Assembly (NCBI RefSeq): GCF_000349945.1
Contig: NC_020516.1
Coordinates: 1-64,000, forward strand
DNA length: 64,000 nucleotides
Direction: 5' to 3'
DNA from: Azoarcus sp. KH32C
GTDB taxonomy: Bacteria > Pseudomonadota > Gammaproteobacteria > Burkholderiales > Rhodocyclaceae
In this document: positions 10,946 through 19,565 of the stretch, in pieces
Position numbering within the stretch: the stretch's first letter is position 1
Layout: each line of letters begins with the position of its first letter
Notes under the pieces: model-generated
Databases searched by the model: none
Told to the model about the DNA's origin: nothing
Seen by the model: only the letters and a program-made list of their open reading frames with translations
Translations under genes and position numbers: made by a program

Positions 10946-11359
10946 ACGCCGATCTCTCTGCCGAAATTTCGGAACATCCCAACCCGCGGTCTGCGTACAC
11001 CACCGACCGTTTCGTCCCGCGTCGCCATTGAGGACCGTGCGCGCGCCGCCCATCAGCCGGTGGCGGCGATGGAATCACAATTTCGGCCGAGGCCCCGGCT
11101 GCGAAATCAGTTCGCCGGCGAGGTCGGCGGCGATGAAGGCCTGCGGATCGGTGCCGGGATTCCAGCCCTCGCCGGCCGCCCAGCAGGGCGGCGAAGTCAA
11201 TGCCGGGCCATCGGTAAAATTAGAAGAGCTGCACCAGTTACATTATGGAAATTTCATTTGTCGACATCCAACTATTGATATAGTCCACAGTCAGAATGGC
11301 GGCACCGGAGTTCGCGCGCCGTCATCCCTCATCGGTCGAACTTCATATTGCGAAGCGCC
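10946..11359. other. Intergenic region with possible gene remnant
   Basis: About 410 bases between the Fic promoter repeats and the HDOD gene. The first part is AT-rich promoter-like DNA. The middle (about 11075-11215) holds a minus-strand frame with chromosome-like codon use that looks like the tail of a broken gene, listed separately. No promoter for the HDOD gene could be defined. Confidence 0.4.
11075..11215 (-). pseudogene. Possible 3' remnant of a lost gene
   Basis: On the minus strand a frame ends at the TGA at 11075-11077 and carries a plausible protein tail including GWNPGTDPQAFIAADLAGE, with GC-rich third positions like real genes here. It has no start codon or ribosome-binding site and the frame loses coding character above about 11200. 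I do not recognise the family. It may be what remains of a gene disrupted when the neighbouring Fic region arrived, or a chance frame. Confidence 0.22.
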
Positions 11360-12229
11360 ATGCTCCCGATCAACATCGACAAGATTCCGCCGATCTCGCC
11401 GCTTGTGCACGATCTGCTGTCGATGTCGCTCGACGATGCGGATGCCGAACGGCGGTTGCTGAAGATCAGCGCCAGCGAACCGCAGGTGTCGATCCGTCTG
11501 GTCGCGATCGCGAATTCGGTGGCCTACCGGCGGAGCGGACCGGAGCTGACCGACACCATGCAGGCGATTCGCCGCATCGGCCTCGCACGTACGCGGCAGC
11601 TGGCGATTGGATTGCTGTTCGGCCATCCGCTGAGCCGGCAACTGCCGCCGGGTCTGGCGGAAGACGTCTGGCTGCACAGCCTCGCCATGGCAGCCGCGGC
11701 GCAGGAAATCGCGCACGTGAAACGACATCCCGATCCGGCGACGGCCTATCTGGCCGGCCTCGTCCACGATCTGGGCTACCTCGTCGAAGAGATGGCGGCA
11801 CCCGGCAGCATCGCGCGCACCGTGGCGAGCGCCCTGAACGACGATCTTGCTCCGGAACAGGCCGAGGAGCGGCTGACCGGGACCACTCACGCGCGCCTCG
11901 CGGCCGACCTCCTCACGCACTGGCGCGCACCGGCGGCCATCGTCGAGGCCCTTGCCGATCATCACCGCGACGACATCGATCCGGACTCACTCGCTGCGGT
12001 GGTGTTCGGCGCGGAAAAGCTCGCACGCTTTGTCGAAGTCACCGACGTGCTCTATGCCGGGCGCGAGCATCCATTCGCGCCCCTGTCGCTCGACCGGCTG
12101 GGGCTCGAATTCCTGTTTGAACAACAACTCGACCTGAGTGGCGACGAGGTATCCGGTCTTGCCGGCCGCATCGTCGCGCAGGTCGGGCATTTCCAGTCCG
12201 CCGCCCGCGCAATGGGCGGCGCACATTGA
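11360..12229 (+). CDS. HDOD domain protein
   Basis: A 289-residue single HDOD-domain protein (metal-dependent hydrolase-related output domain). It begins LPINIDKIPPISPLVHDLL, typical of the family, and contains ANSVAYRR, AIRRIGLARTRQLAIG and LAGLVHDLGYLV. HDOD proteins are usually non-enzymatic helical signalling modules linked to c-di-GMP or stress pathways. The ATG at 11360 is preferred over a TTG four codons earlier. It lies just upstream of the H-NOX and diguanylate cyclase genes on the same strand (48 bases before the H-NOX start), which suggests it belongs to the same gas-sensing output circuit. Confidence 0.85.
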   Translation: MLPINIDKIPPISPLVHDLLSMSLDDADAERRLLKISASEPQVSIRLVAIANSVAYRRSGPELTDTMQAIRRIGLARTRQLAIGLLFGHPLSRQLPPGLAEDVWLHSLAMAAAAQEIAHVKRHPDPATAYLAGLVHDLGYLVEEMAAPGSIARTVASALNDDLAPEQAEERLTGTTHARLAADLLTHWRAPAAIVEALADHHRDDIDPDSLAAVVFGAEKLARFVEVTDVLYAGREHPFAPLSLDRLGLEFLFEQQLDLSGDEVSGLAGRIVAQVGHFQSAARAMGGAH

Positions 12230-12277
12230 CGACGTTTCGCCTTCCCGGCGAACATTTCTGAGCACGGAGGAGTTGCT

Positions 12278-12823
12278 ATGTACGGTTTGGTGAATCAGGC
12301 GGTCCGCGAAATGGTGCTAACCCACTACGGCGAGGAAAAGTGGGAAGCGATCCGCGAACATGCGGGGACCGACGATGTGTTCATCGCGATGGACCAGTAC
12401 CCCGACGACGTGACCGTGGGCCTGGTCGGCGGCGCCTGTGCCGTGCTCGGCGCCCAGCCCGCACAGGTGCTGGAAGCCTTCGGCGAATTCTGGGTCGACT
12501 TCACCGTTCGCACCTACGGCGAACTGTTCGAGATGTCGGGCGACTCCTTCGTCGGCTTCGTCAAGAACCTCAACGACCTGCACACCCGAGTCGAGCAGAT
12601 GATGCCGGACCTCGCGCCGCCGTCGTTCATCGTCACCGACGAAACGCCGGGCGAGTTCAAGCTGCAATACCATTCGAAGCGCGACGGCCTGCACCCGATG
12701 ATCCTGGGTCTCGTGCGCGGCCTCGGCAAGCACTTCAACACCAAGGTCGACATCACGCGTCTGCGCGGCAAGGAAGATGGCCTTGCGTATGACGAATTCC
12801 TGGTCAGGCACCAACCCGCCTGA
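12278..12823 (+). CDS. H-NOX heme NO-binding protein
   Basis: A 181-residue stand-alone H-NOX domain, which senses nitric oxide through a ferrous heme. Starts MYGLVNQAV, the usual H-NOX beginning. The heme-ligating histidine is His102 (LNDLHTRV) and the YxSxR heme-propionate motif is Tyr131-Ser133-Arg135 (YHSKR), both at textbook positions. The region matching the distal tyrosine of oxygen-binding H-NOX (position 140) is proline here, so NO selectivity is expected (inference). It has a good AGGAG ribosome-binding site. The next gene, 23 bases on, encodes a diguanylate cyclase with an H-NOX-associated domain, so the partner is probably that enzyme. Confidence 0.95.
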   Translation: MYGLVNQAVREMVLTHYGEEKWEAIREHAGTDDVFIAMDQYPDDVTVGLVGGACAVLGAQPAQVLEAFGEFWVDFTVRTYGELFEMSGDSFVGFVKNLNDLHTRVEQMMPDLAPPSFIVTDETPGEFKLQYHSKRDGLHPMILGLVRGLGKHFNTKVDITRLRGKEDGLAYDEFLVRHQPA

Positions 12824-12846
12824 GCCTGTCCGCCTAGACCGCCGCG

Positions 12847-14559
12847 ATGGATTCGAGGACCCAGCCGCCGACCGGGCACGGCCTGAATGCCGACGCATTG
12901 CGCGCGGTCTTTCCCTTCCACTTCTCGTTCGCGCCCGATCTGACGATCCAGCAGATCGGGCCGACGCTACAGAAACTGCTGCCCGACGTCGAGATCGGCC
13001 ATCCGGTCGCGAGCTATCTGCGAATCGTCACGCCGAACATTCCATTCGAGTACGCGGCGATCGACCAGCAGTCGTTCACGGTGTTCTTTCTCGAAGCGCT
13101 CGACAAGCGCTTCAAGCTGAAGGGCCAGATGTTGCGGACGCAGGAGGACGGCATCGAGCGGATGCTGTTCCTCGGCTCGCCGGTCGTGCGCGAGATGAGT
13201 TCGGTGTCCGGCATCGGGCTCACGCTGAAGGATTTCGCCATTCACGATTCGGCGGTCGACTTCCTGATCCTGCTGCAAACCAAGACCAACACGATCAACG
13301 ACGTGAAGGGCATGGCGGACCGCCTGAAGAAGGAGGTCGCCGAGCGGCGCGAGGCGCAGAAGGAGCTGCAACGCGCCAACGAGGAACTCGAAGATCGGGT
13401 ACGCCAGCGCACGCTTGAGCTGGAAATTGCCAACAGCGACCTGCAGAAGGAAATCGGCGAGCGCCGCAAGGCCGAGGAACAGGTGCGCGACACCAACGGC
13501 CAGCTCAAGGCCATGGTCCGCCGGCTCGAAGCGCACAACCGCCAGATGCATCTGCTGAACACGATGGGCGACATGCTTCAGGCATGTCATTCGGTCGATG
13601 AGACGCACCACGTGATCGCGGATTCGCTATCCAAGCTCTTCCCGGGCGAAAGCGGCTCGCTCGCGCTGCTCGATGACGATTCGGGCAACTTCCGGGTGGT
13701 CGCGGCCTGGGGCGAAAACGCCGACGTGCCGGGCCACGAGTTCACCCGCACGGATTGCTGGGGCCTGCGCCGCGCGCGCGTGCACGAGCATGACTGCACC
13801 GCGCTCGACACGGCCTGTGCTCATGTCCGCGACAACCCCCACCCGCCAGGTTGCCAGTACGTCTGCATCCCGCTCGGAACGCAAGGAGAGCTGCACGGCC
13901 TGCTGCATCTGCACGGCGTACCGACGGACGACCGCGAGGACCCGGATTTCGCGAACGTGCGGCGCCAGCTGATCCATTCGGCGAGCGAGCCGATCAGCCT
14001 GTCGATCGCCAACCTCAAGCTGCAGGAGAACCTGCGCCAGCAGTCGATCCGCGACGCATTGACGGGCCTGTACAACCGGCGCCACATGGAAGAGTCGCTG
14101 GCCCGCGAAATCGCGCGCACGAACCGCACCCAGCGCCCATGCAGCGTGATCATGCTCGACGTCGACCACTTCAAGAAATTCAACGACGCGTACGGGCATC
14201 AGGCCGGGGACGCCTTGCTCAGGGGGCTCGGCGAATTCCTGCGCACCCACGTGCGCAGCGAGGACATTCCATGCCGTTACGGCGGCGAGGAGTTCATCCT
14301 CATCCTCACGGGGGCCAATTTCGACGGTGCAGCCAAGCGTGCCGAGGAAATCCGCCGCGGGGTGGAGCAGGACTTCAAGGTCCCGCACGAAGGCGGCTTC
14401 CTGCCGCAAGTGACGATTTCATTGGGGGTCGCGACTTATCCCCTTCATGCGGCCGGCGCGGCCGACACGGTCAAGGCGGCCGATGTGGCGCTCTACCAGT
14501 CGAAGCAGGATGGACGCAACCGGGTGACCATCAGCAGCGGCAGCCTCGTGAAGGAGTGA
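12847..14559 (+). CDS. Diguanylate cyclase with H-NOX-associated (HNOBA) domain
   Basis: A 570-residue multidomain cyclase. Residues 1 to about 150 resemble the HNOBA domain (FPFHFSFAPDLTIQQIG; GIGLTLKDFAIHDSAVDFL) that partners H-NOX proteins. A long coiled coil follows (about 150-235), then a GAF-like domain (about 240-390) and a GGDEF domain with GGEEF at 479-483. An RxxD inhibitory site (RSED, 470-473) lies five residues before it, so the enzyme should make c-di-GMP and be product-inhibited. No membrane segments. It sits directly behind the H-NOX gene; NO bound to H-NOX probably controls the activity. The stop is one base from the end of the convergent CZB gene. Confidence 0.93.
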   Translation: MDSRTQPPTGHGLNADALRAVFPFHFSFAPDLTIQQIGPTLQKLLPDVEIGHPVASYLRIVTPNIPFEYAAIDQQSFTVFFLEALDKRFKLKGQMLRTQEDGIERMLFLGSPVVREMSSVSGIGLTLKDFAIHDSAVDFLILLQTKTNTINDVKGMADRLKKEVAERREAQKELQRANEELEDRVRQRTLELEIANSDLQKEIGERRKAEEQVRDTNGQLKAMVRRLEAHNRQMHLLNTMGDMLQACHSVDETHHVIADSLSKLFPGESGSLALLDDDSGNFRVVAAWGENADVPGHEFTRTDCWGLRRARVHEHDCTALDTACAHVRDNPHPPGCQYVCIPLGTQGELHGLLHLHGVPTDDREDPDFANVRRQLIHSASEPISLSIANLKLQENLRQQSIRDALTGLYNRRHMEESLAREIARTNRTQRPCSVIMLDVDHFKKFNDAYGHQAGDALLRGLGEFLRTHVRSEDIPCRYGGEEFILILTGANFDGAAKRAEEIRRGVEQDFKVPHEGGFLPQVTISLGVATYPLHAAGAADTVKAADVALYQSKQDGRNRVTISSGSLVKE

Positions 14560-14560
14560 G

Positions 14561-14935
14561 TCAGGCGGCGGACTTGCCGTCGCCACCCGGCGCGGCTTGC
14601 GCCTTCAGCGCCTTGATTGCGGCAATCGTGCTCTCGGACGTGCGCATGAAGGCGCTGTCCGCTGCGAGCAGCCGCCCTGCCTCCTCGAGCGCCCCTTCGG
14701 AAGCGAGCCGCGCGATCTCTGCGGCGTGGCGATGGAATTCGGCGTGCTCGCGCACCAGCTCGGCGAATGCCGGATATGCCGCCAGCGCGTCAGCCTCGCT
14801 GACCAGCCAGCGCCCCAGTTCGCAAGCACGGTGATCGCCCAGCATCGCCACGTCGAGCCCCTTGCGGCCGTTGACGAGCCAGCGCAACGTGATCTTCCAG
14901 AAGGTGTGGGAACGGATCGCCTCATCGAAGTTCAT
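14561..14935 (-). CDS. CZB-domain zinc-binding protein
   Basis: A 124-residue protein consisting of little more than a CZB (chemoreceptor zinc-binding) domain. Visible are an N-terminal histidine (FDEAIRSHTFWK), the family motif Cx[L/F]GxW as CELGRW, and later histidines in HAEFHRHA, which together would give the 3His/1Cys zinc site. CZB domains control chemoreceptors and diguanylate cyclases such as DgcZ; this one is free-standing. The ATG at 14935 follows a GGAACT sequence; an upstream ATG at 14965 lacks one. It converges on the cyclase with a one-base gap, so a functional link is possible but unproven. Confidence 0.82.
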   Translation of the reverse strand: MNFDEAIRSHTFWKITLRWLVNGRKGLDVAMLGDHRACELGRWLVSEADALAAYPAFAELVREHAEFHRHAAEIARLASEGALEEAGRLLAADSAFMRTSESTIAAIKALKAQAAPGGDGKSAA

Positions 14936-15003
14936 TACGGAGTTCCCGTATGGAATGGCTGCCATGATAAACGAGCGGCATCGGACCGATGCGATCCGAA
15001 TGC

Positions 15004-15606
15004 CTAGTCATTCATCAGACTGAACGCCAGCGCCGCCATGACCAGGGCGACAAGCGCATCCAGCACCCGCCACGCCGCCGGCCGGGTGAAGAGCGGGGCG
15101 AGCAGCCGCGCACCGTAGGCGAGCCCGACGAACCACAGTAGGCTCGCGGCCGCAGAGCCCACCCCGAAAAGCCACCGCCCACCCTCGCCGTGCTGATTCG
15201 CCAACCCGCCGAGCAGGATCACGGTGTCGAGATAAACATGCGGGTTCAGGAAGGTGAAGCCGAGGCAGGTGGCGATGGCGCCGGCGAGCGACATCGGTGC
15301 GGCGGTTTCGAGCTGGAGTCGCTCGCCGTGCCAGGCACGGCGGGCGGCGAGACAGGCATAGGCGAGGAGGAAGGCTGCGCCGCCGTAGCGGGCGGCGGTG
15401 AGGAGAAGGGGGTTGGACTGGATCAGGGCGCCGAGGCCGGCGATGCCGGCGGCGATCAGCAGGGCGTCGGAGGCGGCGCAGATCAGCGTGACCGGGAGCA
15501 GGTGTTCGCGGCGGATGCCTTGCTGCAGTACGAAGGAGTTCTGGGCGCCGATGGCGACGATGAGGGCAAGGCAGGCGAGGAAGCCGGCGAGAAAGGGGGT
15601 GTGCAT
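15004..15606 (-). CDS. argO: LysE/ArgO family amino-acid exporter
   Basis: A 200-residue inner-membrane protein with about six hydrophobic segments, typical of the LysE superfamily. It starts MHTPFLAGFLACLALIVAIG and contains GAQNSFVLQQGIRREHLL, a conserved LysE/ArgO signature, and TFLNPHVYLDTVILLG in the middle. It should export basic amino acids (arginine or lysine) or toxic analogues. It is divergent from a LysR regulator of ArgP type with only 95 bases between, the classical arrangement for ArgP-controlled argO. Confidence 0.9.
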   Translation of the reverse strand: MHTPFLAGFLACLALIVAIGAQNSFVLQQGIRREHLLPVTLICAASDALLIAAGIAGLGALIQSNPLLLTAARYGGAAFLLAYACLAARRAWHGERLQLETAAPMSLAGAIATCLGFTFLNPHVYLDTVILLGGLANQHGEGGRWLFGVGSAAASLLWFVGLAYGARLLAPLFTRPAAWRVLDALVALVMAALAFSLMND

Positions 15607-15674
15607 GAAGGCGCCCGGGCAAGGTTGATGACCCGAGCCTAGCGAGCGACAATCGGCAAGGAAAACTAAACGTT

Positions 15675-15689
15675 TTAACCAACCGTTAA
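15675..15689. promoter_or_regulatory. LysR-type operator candidate between argO and argP
   Basis: Inverted repeat TTAAC-CAACC-GTTAA in the 95-base divergent intergenic region, in the T-n-A dyad style of LysR regulators and close to the argP start. Likely an ArgP binding site (inference). Confidence 0.42.
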
Positions 15690-15701
15690 TTTCTCTAATC
15701 C

Positions 15702-16598
15702 ATGAAGATCGACAACGCGCAGTTGGCCGCTTTCGCGATGGTGATCCGCGAAGGGTCCTTCGAGGCGGCAGCGCGGAAGCTCCATGTGACGCCTTCGGCG
15801 ATCAGCCAGCGCATCAAGCAGCTCGAGGAGCGGCTCGGCCAGGTGCTGGTCCAGCGCGCGAGCCCTTGTGTGCCGACGGGCGCCGGAAAGCTGCTGCTGC
15901 GCTACACGGAAGAACTGGCCATGCTCGAAGCGGAGATGCTGGACGCGCTGGGCAGCGCGGAGGAGGGCGGCGGCGCGGCGCTGCGGATGCCGATCGCGGT
16001 GAATGCGGACTCGCTCGACAGCTGGTTCCTGCCGGTGTTCGACGCGATGCCGGACGAGGCGGCGGTCGTGTTCGATGTCCGCGTCGAGGATCAAGATTAT
16101 TCGGCAACGCTGCTGCGCGAGGGCACGGTGATGGCGGCGGTGAGCGCGAGCGCGACGGCGATCCAGGGATGCAGTGTCGAGCCGCTCGGGACGATGCGCT
16201 ATCTCGCGGTGAGCTCACCGGCCTATGTGGCGCGCCGCTTTGCCGGCGGCGTCGATGGCGCGAGCCTCGCCCGCGCGCCGATGCTGCGCTTCAACCTGAA
16301 GGACGGGCTGCAGGACCAGTTCATCGCGCTGTTCGCCAGCGACGCGCTGCAGCCGCCGACGCATTTCCTGCCCTCCGTCCATGGCTTTGTCGGCGTCGCG
16401 AAACAGGGGCTGGGCTGGGGCATGGTGCCCGAGCACTTCGCGCGGCCGGCGATCGCCGCCGGCGAGCTCGTCGAAATCGCGCCCGGCCGGCATCTCGACG
16501 TGCCGCTCTATTGGCACCGCTGGCGGCTGGGCTCGCAGGCGTTGAATGCGTTGAGCTCGGCATTGCGCACCGTCGCCCGAGAGGCGCTGCGGCGCTAG
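15702..16598 (+). CDS. argP: LysR-type regulator ArgP
   Basis: A 298-residue LysR-type transcription factor close to ArgP/IciA. The N-terminal winged helix-turn-helix reads MKIDNAQLAAFAMVI...GSFEAAARKLHVTPSAISQRIKQLE, and the C-terminal part is the effector-binding domain (about 90-290). E. coli ArgP activates the argO exporter in response to arginine, with lysine acting against it; the divergent argO gene here supports the same role. E. coli ArgP was first described as an inhibitor of origin opening, but nothing in this sequence addresses that. Its stop overlaps the end of the convergent response regulator by four bases. Confidence 0.9.
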   Translation: MKIDNAQLAAFAMVIREGSFEAAARKLHVTPSAISQRIKQLEERLGQVLVQRASPCVPTGAGKLLLRYTEELAMLEAEMLDALGSAEEGGGAALRMPIAVNADSLDSWFLPVFDAMPDEAAVVFDVRVEDQDYSATLLREGTVMAAVSASATAIQGCSVEPLGTMRYLAVSSPAYVARRFAGGVDGASLARAPMLRFNLKDGLQDQFIALFASDALQPPTHFLPSVHGFVGVAKQGLGWGMVPEHFARPAIAAGELVEIAPGRHLDVPLYWHRWRLGSQALNALSSALRTVAREALRR

Positions 16599-17032
16599 CT
16601 CTGCGGCTGCTCGTTGGTCGCGAGCCAATAGACGCCCAGCCGCGCGACCTTTTCCGCGAATTCGGTGAAGTCGAGCGGTTTGCGCACGAAGCTATTGCAG
16701 CCGACCTCGTAACTCCTGAGCCGGTCTCGTTCCTCGTCGGACGAGGTCAGGATCACCACCGGAAGCAGCTTCGTGCGCGGGTCCGCGCGCAGCCGCGCGA
16801 GCACTTCGAGGCCTGACAGGCGCGGCAAGCCGATGTCGAGCAGCACGACGGTGGGCAGTTCGGCGCCGGCGCGGGAGACAAACTCGCCTTCGCCGAACAG
16901 ATAGTCGACCGCCTGTTGCCCGTCGCGTGCGACGGCGACCTCGTTCGCGAGATTGACCTTCTTCAGCACCCGCAGGATCAGCATTTCGTCCTGCGGGTTG
17001 TCTTCGACCAGCAGAATCGTTTTTCTACGCAT
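16595..17032 (-). CDS. Single-domain response regulator (Rcp1-like)
   Basis: A 145-residue receiver domain with no output domain. Begins ILLVEDNPQDEML; the phosphoacceptor is Asp66 in VLLDIGLPR, with the Thr/Ser in ILTSSD and the Lys in VRKPLD. The longer loop before the Asp and the NP(Q)DE start are typical of Rcp1-type regulators paired with phytochrome-like or PAS histidine kinases. It follows such a kinase gene by 36 bases on the same strand, so it is the likely phosphotransfer partner. Output is unknown, probably by protein-protein contact. Confidence 0.92.
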   Translation of the reverse strand: MRRKTILLVEDNPQDEMLILRVLKKVNLANEVAVARDGQQAVDYLFGEGEFVSRAGAELPTVVLLDIGLPRLSGLEVLARLRADPRTKLLPVVILTSSDEERDRLRSYEVGCNSFVRKPLDFTEFAEKVARLGVYWLATNEQPQS

Positions 17033-17068
17033 GTTGAAGCTCCTGGAATGAAGCGGTGGCGGTGGCGC

Positions 17069-19159
17069 TCATGCGGCCTCGCCCTCGTCGGCGAGCCTGA
17101 AGCAGAAGGTTGCCCCTTCGCCCGGCGCCGAGTGCGCGCGGATCGCGCCGCCGTATCGCTGGACGATGCGCTGCACGGTCGCAAGCCCGACGCCGATGCC
17201 GGGGAATTCATCGTGGCGATGCAGCCGCCGGAAAGGCTGGAAGAGTTGGTCGGCGTGGGCCATGTCGAAGCCCGCACCGTTGTCACTGATGCAGATGCAG
17301 GGCTTGCCGTCGAGCTCACCGCGGTAGACGCGGATCTTCGCTGCCGGCGACTTCGCCGTGTACTTCCACGCGTTGCCGAGCAGGTTGTCGAGCACCGCCT
17401 CGGCCATCCGTGCACCGGCGCACAGCGTCAGACCAGGCTCGACCGTCGCCTCGACGGCGCGCTCCGGTTCCGACCGCGCAAGCACCGCCAGCGTCGACTC
17501 GGCCATCGCCGTGACGTCGATCCGCTCGCGTTTGAGTTCCCCGCGCGTGCTGCGCGAGAGTGCGAGAATGCCGTCGATCAATTCGGCCATGTTGCGGCTC
17601 GCGATGTCGATCTGGTTGAGGTACTTCTTTCCCTCGCCTTCGAGGCGGTCGCCGTAATCCTCCGCGAGCGCATGGGAGAAGCCACTCATCGCACGCAGCG
17701 GCGCCCGCAGGTCATGCGACACCGCGTAGGCAAAGCTGTCCAGCTCCCGGTTGGCCGCCGTCAGCTCCGCAGTGCGCAGCGCGACACGCTGTTCGAGGCT
17801 CGCATTGAGATCTTGCAGCGCAATCTCGGCCTCCTTGCGGCGCTCGATGTCCTCGACCACGGAGATGAAATAGTCCGGACTGCCGTCCGCCTGCCGCACC
17901 AAGGCGGCGGTGAGGTTGATCCAGACGATGGCTCCGCCCTTGCGCAGATAGCGCTTTTCCAGCGAATAGGTTTCGATCTCGCCCGCCAGCATGCGCTGCA
18001 CCTGATCGAGATCCGCCTCGAGGTCGTCCGGATGCGTGATGTCCTGGAAGGTCAGCGCGGCCAGTTCGTCCTGCGTGTAGCCGACGATGTCGCACAGCTT
18101 CTGGTTCGTCCGCAGCCACCGTCCGTCGGGTGTCACCAGCGCGATACCGACCGCGGCCTGTTCGAAGGTCGCCCGGAAGCGCCGTTCGCTGTCGCGCAGG
18201 GCCGCTTCGGCCGCCTCGCGTTGGTCGCGGGCCTCGCCAAGCATCGCGCGCACCGCGGTGATCTCGTGGATTTCGGGGACGTCGGGAGCGGCCGCGGAAG
18301 GCTCTGCCAGCGTCGCGACGGCCCTGCCCAGCCGGCCTGCAGCCAGCCGGCCGCCTAGCACTCCCACGAGCGTCGCCCCGAGAACCGCCAGCGCGAGCAG
18401 TAGGGCAGCCCTGACGACATGTGCATTGCGGACGTCCCGCCGGATCTCCAGCACGATCGACCACGGCGCCACCGTCGAGGACACGACGAAGCGGCCGGCG
18501 GGATCGACATCCGCCTCCGGATCGAAGGCCGGCGGTGCGTGCCGCGCGATCGGGATGCTGGCGCCGTCGAGCAGCGTCAACACCCAGCCCTCCGGCAAGG
18601 AGACGCGATCGATGCGGTCCTGGAAGAGCCTGGCCTCGAACACCGACAACACCAGCGCGACAGGCTTGCCGTCGCGCATGACGGGGGTCGCCATCGCCAC
18701 CATCGGCAGGTGCGAGACCGGCCCGATGAAACTGTCGCCCACGGCCGGAGCGCCCGTCTCCAGTGCCGTGCGCGCGGCGCTCCGCCCCTTCGGCGTCGGC
18801 AGCGCGGGCAGTTGCGCCCCGAAGGGCATCCGCGTGTTGAACAGCATCCGCAGCTGCGCGTCCGCGAGGATCACGTGACTGCCGAAACTCTGCTGAAAGC
18901 CTTGCGCCTCGCGGTACAGATCCTGCCAGCGCGATGGGTCATCGACGAGCGGCGACATGGCGAGCATACGCAGCGCACCGAGCCGCGCACGCAAATACTC
19001 GTCGATCGCGACGGCGGCGTTGCGCACCCTGTGGGCGGCCTCGGAATCGCTCTGGGCAAGCGTCGCCTGGATGTTGTAAATCGCCAGGTAAGCGGCGAGC
19101 ACAACCAGCGGGAGCACGCACAGCCAGATCAGCCGGGCCAGGAAACGATGCAGCGACAT
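17069..19159 (-). CDS. Membrane sensor histidine kinase (Cache/CHASE-like, PAS)
   Basis: A 696-residue kinase. An N-terminal membrane segment (LIWLCVLPLVVLAAYLAIYNI) and a second near 275-300 flank a roughly 240-residue periplasmic sensor region of dCache type. A PAS/PAC domain follows (about 330-440; RFRATFEQAAVGIALV to the PAC-end ERRKEAE), then HisKA with His482 in AVSHDLRAPLRAM and an HATPase domain (DNLLGNAWKYT; ISDNGAGFD; GVGLATVQRIV). This type is common in cyanobacterial-phytochrome-like kinases. The ATG at 19159 is chosen because it starts just before the first membrane segment; the open frame runs further upstream without domain support. The downstream response regulator is the likely partner. 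Signal unknown. Confidence 0.9.
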   Translation of the reverse strand: MSLHRFLARLIWLCVLPLVVLAAYLAIYNIQATLAQSDSEAAHRVRNAAVAIDEYLRARLGALRMLAMSPLVDDPSRWQDLYREAQGFQQSFGSHVILADAQLRMLFNTRMPFGAQLPALPTPKGRSAARTALETGAPAVGDSFIGPVSHLPMVAMATPVMRDGKPVALVLSVFEARLFQDRIDRVSLPEGWVLTLLDGASIPIARHAPPAFDPEADVDPAGRFVVSSTVAPWSIVLEIRRDVRNAHVVRAALLLALAVLGATLVGVLGGRLAAGRLGRAVATLAEPSAAAPDVPEIHEITAVRAMLGEARDQREAAEAALRDSERRFRATFEQAAVGIALVTPDGRWLRTNQKLCDIVGYTQDELAALTFQDITHPDDLEADLDQVQRMLAGEIETYSLEKRYLRKGGAIVWINLTAALVRQADGSPDYFISVVEDIERRKEAEIALQDLNASLEQRVALRTAELTAANRELDSFAYAVSHDLRAPLRAMSGFSHALAEDYGDRLEGEGKKYLNQIDIASRNMAELIDGILALSRSTRGELKRERIDVTAMAESTLAVLARSEPERAVEATVEPGLTLCAGARMAEAVLDNLLGNAWKYTAKSPAAKIRVYRGELDGKPCICISDNGAGFDMAHADQLFQPFRRLHRHDEFPGIGVGLATVQRIVQRYGGAIRAHSAPGEGATFCFRLADEGEAA

Positions 19160-19565
19160 ACCGGTATCCGAACATATCCCGAAAGCGCACACGCATGAAT
19201 TATGACCCCTCGATTTGGCCTGCGATACAACTAATATTTCATGTCGCGTCCCGCGAAATGGTTCATCATGTAGCCGCAGCGGCACTGGCGATCCGGCTCC
19301 AGGCAATACCTTCGGAATAGATCTCGAATACCCCGATGGCGTTTCATGAAGGGCCGAGCGACAGTCTTTCGGGATTGCAGCGAGCCGGCAAAAAACGCGA
19401 CCGGTCCCGCGATAGCTGTGGCACTATAACGAACGTATTAGGCGATCGCGGGCGACAATCGAGTAGCTTTGCCCGCAATCCGGGATCGAGCTGCAGAACG
19501 CCGCAAATCTGCCGTTAACCCTTGTACACGTTTCGAATTCGTTGTCCGCGCCCCGGCCCGACACC
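19160..19565. other. Divergent promoter region, kinase / HD-GYP
   Basis: About 400 bases between the sensor kinase (minus) and the HD-GYP gene (plus). It is less GC-rich than the genes and must hold both promoters. No clear operator, hairpin or small gene was seen. Confidence 0.5.
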
